Source: Sphaerochaeta sp032144095
Lineage (GTDB): Bacteria; Spirochaetota; Spirochaetia; Sphaerochaetales; Sphaerochaetaceae
NCBI RefSeq assembly: GCF_032144095.1
Contig: NZ_JAVSNJ010000014.1
Coordinates: 8,111 to 72,110 of the forward strand
Direction: 5' to 3'
DNA: 64,000 nucleotides
A model generated the notes under the pieces. It did no database searches. It saw only the letters and a list, made by a program, of their open reading frames with translations, and had not been told where the DNA came from. This document shows, one piece after another, positions 17,123 through 23,594 of the stretch. The translations under genes were made by a program, and so were the position numbers. Within the stretch, counting starts at the first letter, position 1. Every line of letters begins with the position of its first letter.

Positions 17123-17159
17123 TGTATACAATCTATCGTTTTTCTTAAATTTGTATACA
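17123..17159. promoter_or_regulatory. Two TGTATACA operators upstream of pdxA-A
   Basis: Palindromic cores at 17123-17130 and 17152-17159, 29 bases apart centre to centre, starting 13 bases upstream of the -24 element. They lie between the promoter and the activator array, so a bound GntR protein could hinder activator looping. Duplicated at 23420 and 23449. Confidence 0.65.
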
Positions 17160-17244
17160 GCTAATTACTGAAGGTCAAATTAGTTATAGGAATATACAAT
17201 TTAACAACAAATTTTATTTCTAGATTTATTGTTTAGGTTCATAT

Positions 17245-17288
17245 GTTTCATTATTTGTTTCATGTTTCAAATGAAACGTACATGAAAC
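17245..17288. promoter_or_regulatory. GTTTCA/TGAAAC activator-binding array, copy A
   Basis: GTTTCA at 17245, 17257 and 17264, and TGAAAC at 17272 and 17283; 17264-17277 forms the palindrome GTTTCA-AA-TGAAAC. The array centre is about 160 bases upstream of the -24 element, a usual distance for a sigma-54 activator site. Copy B has all five half-sites at exactly the same offsets. The remaining part of 17289-17586 shows no gene. Confidence 0.7.
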
Positions 17289-17586
17289 AAATATTCTTTT
17301 GAAATATATAAACCGTAAAAAGGATAAATCAGAAATTACTGAGGTATTTCCTGATTACAAGGAACATCCTCAAGTCTATTAAACCTTTGCATAAATCATT
17401 TTATGAATCTATCCTTCGCACGTCACTAACCCAAGGATGATAGGTAATTCAATTTGTTTCACCATTTTGGCTGTATTTTTTATCAAGAAGCAATACATAT
17501 AGAAAAGGCCAAAATACTTTACCAATATTTTGGTCTTCCTTAAAATATACATACAACCATATCGAAAAATAAGAGATTCTTTCTTT

Positions 17587-18501
17587 TTACCGCACCCTCT
17601 TCCAGGCATCGAGCAACGTGCGTTTTGCATTTGCCACCACAAGGTCGCTATCCTCACCGCCCTGGGGCTTCACCTCAAAGGAAAGGATGTTCTCCCCTCC
17701 TTCCTTCAGGTATCCGATATCCTTGACCTTCTGCAGGAAGGAGGCAAGGTAGTTCGTATCATTTTCCGACCCCGGATAGCCGAAACGTGGGTGGTTGTCT
17801 CCGTAGCTTGGATGGTTGGGATCGCTTATGAGGGTATTGCCCACATGGACATGGCGGATGTACTGCCTGACTGGGTCGATCGCCTCATCGATGGTCTCGC
17901 CTATCATCGGGATATGGGAACAGTCCACCATGATGCCAAAGTTCTTGTGCTTTCTACAGACCTCTTGGGCGTAGCGCCTGACCAATGGAGCTGGTCCCAA
18001 AAGGGACTTCTTGTCGATGGTATGGTCAAATACCTCAAGGCACACAGCCATGGAGCCTTGCATTTGTGCATAGGAACAAAGCTCACTTGTGGAAAGGATC
18101 AGCTGCTGCAGGTAGGCTTCCTCCTTCCCCACTTCATAGCCCCTTGAAAGGAACTGGAACTCCTCACACCCCCAACTGTAGGCCTGGTCAATGCCCTTCT
18201 TCAACAGGGAAACGGCCTTTTGTCTCTCTTCCTCATCAAGGCTGTTTATGTTCAGTTTCTGGGAAAACAGCAGGGAGTGGCCACTGAAGGTAGCATCGCA
18301 ATGGGCTGTCCTGACCATTGGGGGAACCTTCGCTTCCAGGGAAGGAAACGGAAGGGATCCCAACTCCACAACCTGGAAGAACGGATCGACAAGGATTTTC
18401 TTCAGGGAGGCAAGATATGCATCCTCGCTTGCTGAGCACTCGGGATAGGCCATGGACAGGACGATGCCTAGGCGGCAGTAGTTGTGGATGGCATCTTTCA
18501 T
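17587..18501 (-). CDS. Sugar phosphate isomerase/epimerase-like TIM-barrel protein
   Basis: 304 residues of the AP-endonuclease-2/xylose-isomerase-like barrel family. Likely metal ligands lie at strand ends: Glu in VCLEVFDHT, Asp and His in MVDCSHIPM, His in IRHVHVGN and Glu in LSFEVKPQGG. Such enzymes isomerise or epimerise keto-sugars and hydroxy-keto acids in the cytoplasm. Last gene of the TTT-2 operon; the start overlaps the racemase-like stop (ATGA). No counterpart exists in the TRAP operon, so both pathways may share it. Substrate unknown. Confidence 0.87.
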   Translation of the reverse strand: MKDAIHNYCRLGIVLSMAYPECSASEDAYLASLKKILVDPFFQVVELGSLPFPSLEAKVPPMVRTAHCDATFSGHSLLFSQKLNINSLDEEERQKAVSLLKKGIDQAYSWGCEEFQFLSRGYEVGKEEAYLQQLILSTSELCSYAQMQGSMAVCLEVFDHTIDKKSLLGPAPLVRRYAQEVCRKHKNFGIMVDCSHIPMIGETIDEAIDPVRQYIRHVHVGNTLISDPNHPSYGDNHPRFGYPGSENDTNYLASFLQKVKDIGYLKEGGENILSFEVKPQGGEDSDLVVANAKRTLLDAWKRVR

Positions 18502-19163
18502 CTATGTATCTCCGATAGTATCTGCTTTACCTGGGCACAGCAGAGTCTTGGGGAAGAAAGGACAGGAACGTTTGCAAGGCTCTCCGCCTCAGCCTCAAGG
18601 TGGGCCATGGATGCCTGGGCCAACACGATGGAATCGTAGCCCTTTACCTCAGCAATGCGGGAGAGGACCAACCTGTCATGGGTCGCCAAGTCACCACGTT
18701 TCATCGCTGCATAGGCAACCTCATTGTCTTCACTGTCAATGTGTATCTCTACGCCGGCAAGCCTGGCTTCCTGTTGGAGCTTTGCCTCAGTTGGCTTGAG
18801 AGTACTCGCAGCTGTTGCCACCACCTTGATGCGGGAGCCTATCCTGACAGCCTTCGCCGTCATGGCATCATCGATCGCGACAATGGGGACCTTGATGAAA
18901 GGCCTGATGAGCTGAACTATGGGGGTCAAGGTCGAGCAGGTCACCACGATGACATCGGCTCCTGTCAATTCGCAGGACTTGAGGTCATTGAACAGACGAT
19001 TCTTGTTGTCGATGGAGAATGAGCCGGTCTCCCCGGGATCTGATGCCAGGAAGTCATCGAGCAAATTGAAGATCTTCAAAGGCTCTCCCACCACTTCCTC
19101 AAGAAGTTCAGGGAAGGTAGCGAGAACTGGACGCACCGTGTAGATGATCGCAACTTTCTTCAA
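18498..19163 (-). CDS. Asp/Glu/hydantoin racemase superfamily protein, copy 2
   Basis: 221 residues, same length as and clearly homologous to copy 1 at 11693 (shared blocks VVTCSTLTP, AIDDAM, LAQASMAH, LSSP). The first catalytic Cys is present, and the expected second Cys position is again Ala/Gln. Because two diverged copies keep the same substitution, it is a real family trait and not a mutation. Lies between tctC-2 and the TIM-barrel gene and is translationally coupled to the latter. Probable role: isomerisation or C-C chemistry on the imported acid; not proven. Confidence 0.82.
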   Translation of the reverse strand: MKKVAIIYTVRPVLATFPELLEEVVGEPLKIFNLLDDFLASDPGETGSFSIDNKNRLFNDLKSCELTGADVIVVTCSTLTPIVQLIRPFIKVPIVAIDDAMTAKAVRIGSRIKVVATAASTLKPTEAKLQQEARLAGVEIHIDSEDNEVAYAAMKRGDLATHDRLVLSRIAEVKGYDSIVLAQASMAHLEAEAESLANVPVLSSPRLCCAQVKQILSEIHR

Positions 19164-19201
19164 GTGTGGCCTCCTTGTAGACAGAATACTCTTCTCAAGT
19201 G

Positions 19202-19242
19202 AAAAATGGGGGATGAAAGGGGATTGCCCTACTCACCCCCCA
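19202..19242 (-). terminator. Hairpin with U-run after tctC-2 (attenuator-like)
   Basis: Stem TGGGGG/CCCCCA (19207-19212 with 19237-19242) enclosing AGGG/CCCT, followed on the minus strand by ATTTTTC. It lies inside the operon, between tctC-2 and the racemase-like gene, so it probably causes partial termination and keeps the downstream genes low. Confidence 0.6.
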
Positions 19243-19279
19243 CACTGGTATCAAGCTAGCTCAACAAAATGCAACCAGC

Positions 19280-20272
19280 TTATTTGTCCTTACCGATGGA
19301 AGCAAGATATTCGGCCTGGAACTGTGTACCATAAGCCTTGAATACATTGTGGTCCATGAATTCAGGAACCAGTTTCTGCTTCTCGATGTACCCCTTGGTC
19401 CAGGCATCCGTGGTGGAAACCTGCTTGAATACATCACTCCAGTAAGCAACAGCCTCGGCGCTCATGCTCTTCGGGCCAACAACAGATCTCCAGTTGGGAA
19501 CTTCAACGTTCTTGTACCCGAGCTCCTTGAGTGTGGGTGCAGAACTGAGGTTGCCAGGGAAGCGGCTGGTGGAAAGAGCAAGGATCGGCTTGATCTTGCC
19601 GGCTTCCACATACTGGGAGGCAGCAGCGGGCTTACAGATCAGCAGGTCGTAGTGATTACCCAGGATTGCGGTGATGGCACCACTGGAAGCATCATGTGCA
19701 ATGTAGGCAAACTGGTCTTCAGAGACGCCAAGTTCCTTGATGAGGGCAGCATGACATGCGATGTCGTCACCTTTGGAGCCAGCGAGGGTGATGTTCTTGC
19801 CAGCCTTGAGGGCAGCAATGACCTCTTCAAAGTTCTTGTAGGCAGAACCTTCGCCAACGAAGATCAGATGCTTGTCTACAGCAAGGTGAGCGATGGGCTG
19901 GAAGTTCTCGAAACGGTTGTTGGTATTCTTGGCCATCGGCATGAGGTCTCCGCTGTTGAAGGTCAACAGGGTGTGGTCAGCCTGGGATCCGGCCTTGATG
20001 TTGGAAACCAAGAGGCGTCCAACTTCACCAGCACCATCGGTCTTGTACTGGATGACAATGTTCTGGTCATTGACAAGCTTGTCAGAGACCATGATGTCCA
20101 TCAGGTTACGGGTAAAGATATCAGAGCCACCACCTGGGGAACTGGTAACATACCATTCGATGTTCTTGGTTGGAACAAATGACGCAGGACCTGCCACTTC
20201 AGCCTGAGCTGCGGCAAACACGGGGAAAGCGAGCAACACGGCAAATGCCAGTACAATAGCGAATTTCTTCAT
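19280..20272 (-). CDS. TTT periplasmic solute-binding protein TctC (TTT-2)
   Basis: 330 residues with a signal peptide (MKKFAIVLAFAVLLAFPVFA, then AAQAEV). Bug-family features: WYVTSSPGGGSDIFTRNL, YKTDGAGEVGRLLVSN and an IDK-like ligand loop region. The start at 20272 has AGGAGAG upstream; an upstream in-frame ATG at 20323 runs from the TctA stop and is rejected. Order TctB-TctA-TctC is the reverse of TTT-1. Probably binds a hydroxy-acid related to the substrate of the TRAP DctP. Confidence 0.93.
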   Translation of the reverse strand: MKKFAIVLAFAVLLAFPVFAAAQAEVAGPASFVPTKNIEWYVTSSPGGGSDIFTRNLMDIMVSDKLVNDQNIVIQYKTDGAGEVGRLLVSNIKAGSQADHTLLTFNSGDLMPMAKNTNNRFENFQPIAHLAVDKHLIFVGEGSAYKNFEEVIAALKAGKNITLAGSKGDDIACHAALIKELGVSEDQFAYIAHDASSGAITAILGNHYDLLICKPAAASQYVEAGKIKPILALSTSRFPGNLSSAPTLKELGYKNVEVPNWRSVVGPKSMSAEAVAYWSDVFKQVSTTDAWTKGYIEKQKLVPEFMDHNVFKAYGTQFQAEYLASIGKDK

Positions 20273-20324
20273 AATTTTCTCTCCTATTTTTTTCGAGACA
20301 ACAAGTTGTCCCGTTGTACACAAA

Positions 20325-21839
20325 TCAAACGCTCTTCGTAGAGGATCTCACCTTCCTGATGACAAACTTGATGACCGGGGTCAGGATGATGGCAAACAGG
20401 ACCAGGATGAGGAATGCAGAGATAGGTTTCCTGAAAAAGATATCGAGGCTTCCATGGCTGCTGATGAAGGACTTGCGCATGTTCGACTCAAGCAAGGGAG
20501 CCAACACGAAGGCAAGCAGCATAGGGGCCGTGGAGTACCCGTTCTTGTCCAAGATATATCCGAACAGTCCAGAGAAGAACATCACCAGCACACCATACAT
20601 GGAGTTCGAGGTACTGTAGCTGCCGACGATACAGATGACGGTGATGCAAGGGATCAGAATCTTTATGGGGACGGTAAGGATCTTGATCAAAAATGGGATG
20701 ATACCCAATGCGATGACCAGGGTCAGCAGGTTGGCAAGGAACAGGGATGCGATAAGGCCCCAGCAGAACTCAGGCTGGTTGGTGAACAACAGGGGTCCTG
20801 GGTTGAGGCCCCACATCATCAGCCCACCCAGGAGGACGGCACCGGTACCGGAGCCTGGTATACCCAAGGCAAGCAGGGGGGCAAAAGACCCGGCGGCTGC
20901 GGCATTGTTCGCTGCCTCGCAGGCGGCAATTCCCTCGATGGCACCACTGCCCAATTCCTCTTCACTCTTGAAGGCCTTCTGCATCGCATAGCCCATGAAG
21001 GAACCGGTTGTCGCACCTGCTCCGGGAAGCACCCCAACAAAGGTACCGAGGAATCCACTCCTGATGGCAGGAGGCAGGAGGCGCTTGATATCGTGCAGGG
21101 TGAGCATCGAGCCACGGATGGTGAGCTTCTGGCTCAGATTGGCTTCAACCTTCTTGTTCCTTTCGCCCATAAGCTTCAGTACCTGGGAGAACCCGACAGT
21201 GCCGATAACAAAGGGGGTAAAGGGAATCCCTCCAAGCAGGTACATGTTTCCGAAATCGAATCGGGGGCTACCGGTGAGGGTATCCATACCCATGGAGGCT
21301 ATGAGGATACCCACCAGGGTAAGCAGAACTCCCTTGATGGGGTTCTCCCCTACCAGCCAGCCGATACTCGTCATGGCGACAAGCAACAGGGCAGTCATCT
21401 CTGCAGGACCGAACTTCAGCCCAAGGTTTGCCAGCGCAGGACCGGTGAAGGTGAGGATGAACATTCCGATGAGCCCACCGATGAAGGAGGACATGTTGGA
21501 GGTGAACAGGGCCTGACCCGGGCGATTGCGCTTGGTTGCCATCGGATAGCCGTCGAGGGCGGTCATGACAGCGGGGGAATCACCAGGGATATTGAGCAGG
21601 ATGGCACTGAAGGCACCACCATACATGTTTGCATAGTAGAGGGACCCAAGCATGATGATTGCTGTGGTCGGGTTGAACTTATAGGTAAGAGGCAACAGCA
21701 GGGCAACCCCTGCAAGGGATCCGATACCAGGCATAGCCCCGACGATAAGGCCCAAAACTGCTCCCAACAGGGTTACCAGTATATTTTGCATTGTCAGGAC
21801 TACGGAGAAGCCCCCCAACAACATTGTCAAATTTTCCAT
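20325..21839 (-). CDS. TTT transporter large membrane subunit TctA (TTT-2)
   Basis: 504 residues with many membrane helices. TctA marks are present: VGAMPGIGSLAGVALLLPLTY, YGGAFSAILLNIPGDSPAV, VGVLPGAGATTGSFMGYAMQK and EAANNAAAAGSFAPLLALGIPG. The start MENLTMLLGG at 21839 has GAGGGG 6 bases upstream, rather than the ATG at 21860 that overlaps TctB. Higher GC than its TTT-1 paralogue. Confidence 0.94.
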   Translation of the reverse strand: MENLTMLLGGFSVVLTMQNILVTLLGAVLGLIVGAMPGIGSLAGVALLLPLTYKFNPTTAIIMLGSLYYANMYGGAFSAILLNIPGDSPAVMTALDGYPMATKRNRPGQALFTSNMSSFIGGLIGMFILTFTGPALANLGLKFGPAEMTALLLVAMTSIGWLVGENPIKGVLLTLVGILIASMGMDTLTGSPRFDFGNMYLLGGIPFTPFVIGTVGFSQVLKLMGERNKKVEANLSQKLTIRGSMLTLHDIKRLLPPAIRSGFLGTFVGVLPGAGATTGSFMGYAMQKAFKSEEELGSGAIEGIAACEAANNAAAAGSFAPLLALGIPGSGTGAVLLGGLMMWGLNPGPLLFTNQPEFCWGLIASLFLANLLTLVIALGIIPFLIKILTVPIKILIPCITVICIVGSYSTSNSMYGVLVMFFSGLFGYILDKNGYSTAPMLLAFVLAPLLESNMRKSFISSHGSLDIFFRKPISAFLILVLFAIILTPVIKFVIRKVRSSTKSV

Positions 21840-21849
21840 ATACAACCCC

Positions 21850-22308
21850 TCAGTATGCAATCATTTCGTAGATGAACCCTTTTGGAAAAGGGACACCAAG
21901 CCAGAACACAAAAGCACCCAGGACAATCCCCATGATGATGGCAAACACTATCAGGGTGGTCTTCCAGGAGTACTTCTCGTACCACTTCAGCCACACCACG
22001 ACAAAGATTGCCAGGGAAGGGAGCATGCCGATGACCAAGGTGGCCAGCATGACAGCCACAGCCCCCAAGGCTGGGTACCAATTTTCCCATGGGTAGGATG
22101 TACCCTCTTCCTTGAAGGAGGAGATGAAGGACAAGACGCTTACCAACAGGAGGATGGTACCTATGATTACAGGAAAGAACCCTGGAAGGGGCCCCTTCGC
22201 AGAGTGCCAGAATCCATACTTGAAATATCCCATGGTGATGAATACCACGGCGATCAGTGCAGAACAGACTGGGATCAGCACCTTGCTCGTTATCTTCCTC
22301 TTTTCCAT
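21850..22308 (-). CDS. TTT transporter small membrane subunit TctB (TTT-2)
   Basis: 152 residues with four hydrophobic helices and the TctB motif KGPLPGFFPVIIGTILLLVS. The start MEKRKITSK at 22308 has GAGGAGG 9 bases upstream. It begins 14 bases after the pdxA-B stop and ends 10 bases before tctA, so all are co-transcribed from the sigma-54 promoter at 23393. Confidence 0.9.
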   Translation of the reverse strand: MEKRKITSKVLIPVCSALIAVVFITMGYFKYGFWHSAKGPLPGFFPVIIGTILLLVSVLSFISSFKEEGTSYPWENWYPALGAVAVMLATLVIGMLPSLAIFVVVWLKWYEKYSWKTTLIVFAIIMGIVLGAFVFWLGVPFPKGFIYEMIAY

Positions 22309-22322
22309 ACCGGTATACCTCC

Positions 22323-23330
22323 TCAAGCTTTTTCAGCGAGGTGGCTTGCCATCTTGCTGGCCATCTTCACCGCATTCTCAAAGGCCAGGGTCTTCACAAT
22401 CCCCTTGCCAGCAATATCGTACGCCGTACCATGGGCACATGTCACGATGGGGGCAGGAAGCCCTCCTGCTATGGTGATACCCTCGTCGAAGCCCTTGAGC
22501 TTGAGGGCGATCTGGCCCTGGTCGTGGTACATGGTGACCACCCCGTCAAAATCCCCACGGAAAGCCTTGATGAAGGTGATGTCGCTCGGATAGGGGCCCG
22601 AGGCGTCGATGCCCATCTCACGTGCTGCCTTGATGGCCGGCTCTATGACGTCAATCTCCTCACGACCGCACATCCCGTTCTCTCCGGCGTGGGGGTTGAG
22701 TGCTGCCAGAGCCAGGCGGGGCTTGGCCACACCGCTGTTGCGGATGGAGGTGTCTGCAAGGCGCACAGCGCGTAGGATGCTCTCGACGGTGAGATGGCTG
22801 CTCACCTCGCTTATGGGTATGTGGCTGGTGGTACGGGTGGTCCAGAGGTTCCCCACCACGTTGATCTCCCCGAAGGGCTCGGTATGGGCGAACAGGTCGG
22901 CCATGAAGTGGTGCTCGCTCTCGAACTTGCACCCGGCCTCCTTCATCCCGGCCTTGTTCAGCGGGCCGAAGCAGAAGCCTTCGATCTTCCTGTCCTGGTA
23001 GAGCCTGACAGCCAGCTCGAGCATGTTCAGGTTCGCCTGGCCACAGCTTCTCAGAAGCTTGCCGATGGGAACGTCCTTGGGGTCCAGGTCCTTCTGGTCC
23101 AGGACAGGCAGGCCAACCTTCCAGTCAGCCTCATCGGCCGAGGATATGACCTGGGTGGGAACGGAGGAGCCGATGATCGCAAACGCGCGCTCGAGGATCC
23201 TTGCATCCCCGATGATGATGGGTCTGCAATACTTCGCATAAAAATCGGCTACAGCAAGCTTTGCGACGATCTCAGGTCCGACACCCGCTCCATCGCCAAG
23301 TAATATTCCCAATACAGGCTTCTTGTTCAT
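22323..23330 (-). CDS. PdxA-family dehydrogenase, copy B
   Basis: 335 residues, same catalytic and metal-site motifs as copy A. Differences are Lys/Val in DWKxG, Arg/Lys and Glu/Asp in DPxxV, Arg/Lys in KLxGF, and the C-terminal AEKA against AGRD. All are outside recognisable active-site motifs, so both enzymes should have the same activity. It heads the TTT-2 operon. The role is probably oxidative decarboxylation of a phosphorylated hydroxy acid. The ribosome site is AAGGAATACCAG before ATG. PdxA homologues also act in other decarboxylation pathways, so the substrate is open. Confidence 0.92.
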   Translation of the reverse strand: MNKKPVLGILLGDGAGVGPEIVAKLAVADFYAKYCRPIIIGDARILERAFAIIGSSVPTQVISSADEADWKVGLPVLDQKDLDPKDVPIGKLLRSCGQANLNMLELAVRLYQDRKIEGFCFGPLNKAGMKEAGCKFESEHHFMADLFAHTEPFGEINVVGNLWTTRTTSHIPISEVSSHLTVESILRAVRLADTSIRNSGVAKPRLALAALNPHAGENGMCGREEIDVIEPAIKAAREMGIDASGPYPSDITFIKAFRGDFDGVVTMYHDQGQIALKLKGFDEGITIAGGLPAPIVTCAHGTAYDIAGKGIVKTLAFENAVKMASKMASHLAEKA

Positions 23331-23392
23331 CTGGTATTCCTTATCTCATAGTCGTAGGACAGACACCTGGCGGTGCCGACAAGGACAAGGAA

Positions 23393-23407
23393 GCAAGTTG
23401 CGTGCCA
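23393..23407 (-). promoter_or_regulatory. Sigma-54 promoter of pdxA-B/TTT-2 operon
   Basis: Identical to the copy A promoter (TGGCACGCAACTTGC on minus). It lies in the 264-base gap between the activator gene and pdxA-B, so pdxA-B can be induced separately from the activator. Confidence 0.85.
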
Positions 23408-23419
23408 ACTTGAAAGAAT

Positions 23420-23456
23420 TGTATACAATCTATCGTTTTTAGTAAATTTGTATACA
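23420..23456. promoter_or_regulatory. Two TGTATACA operators upstream of pdxA-B
   Basis: Cores at 23420-23427 and 23449-23456, same geometry as copy A relative to the -24 box. Suggests that the operon answers to a GntR-type repressor as well as to the sigma-54 activator. Confidence 0.65.
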
Positions 23457-23541
23457 GCTAACTGTCTGATGACACAATAGATAGGAAATAAAAGAGGGGC
23501 AAATTACTTTTTTTCCTGCATTTTGCTTCTGCATACGTTTT

Positions 23542-23585
23542 GTTTCGTTACATGTTTCATGTTTCAATTGAAACATCATTGAAAC
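23542..23585. promoter_or_regulatory. GTTTCA/TGAAAC activator-binding array, copy B
   Basis: GTTTCG at 23542, GTTTCA at 23554 and 23561, TGAAAC at 23569 and 23580; 23561-23574 is the perfect palindrome GTTTCAATTGAAAC. The array lies just after the stop of the activator gene and 160 bases from the -24 element. It is the likely binding site for the Fis-type HTH of that activator. Confidence 0.7.
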
Positions 23586-23594
23586 ATAAGAACC

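Larger units (their letters stand above)
16037..17164. repeat. Direct repeat copy A (pdxA plus promoter)
   Basis: 1128 bases matching 22334-23461 in the same orientation with no indel and about 30 substitutions by hand count (roughly 97% identical). It begins three codons before the pdxA stop and ends just past the second TGTATACA site. No terminal inverted repeats or transposase adjoin it, so it is a gene duplication or gene-conversion tract, not an insertion sequence. Beyond 17164 the similarity drops, except for the activator array. Confidence 0.95.
22334..23461. repeat. Direct repeat copy B (pdxA plus promoter)
   Basis: Partner of 16037-17164 (constant offset 6297). Includes the pdxA gene except its last three codons, the leader hairpin, the sigma-54 promoter and both TGTATACA operators. 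Recombination between the copies would delete or excise the TTT-2, racemase-like and TIM-barrel genes. Confidence 0.95.

Noticed and set aside
20314..20323. TTGTACACAA palindrome at the tctA-2/tctC-2 junction as another GntR operator
   Set aside because: The core is GTACAC, not TGTATACA, and it lies inside the operon just before the tctA stop, where no promoter is visible.
20454..21875. Long plus-strand open frame opposite tctA-2
   Set aside because: It is a shadow of the well-supported TctA reading frame: its composition is rich in Gly/His/Gln with no fold-like pattern, and no ribosome site was noted. The same holds for 42390-43721, 54592-56037 and 4859-5815.
16037..23461. pdxA repeats as an insertion sequence or composite transposon
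   Set aside because: No transposase gene, terminal inverted repeat or target duplication was found; the repeat contains only pdxA and its control region.
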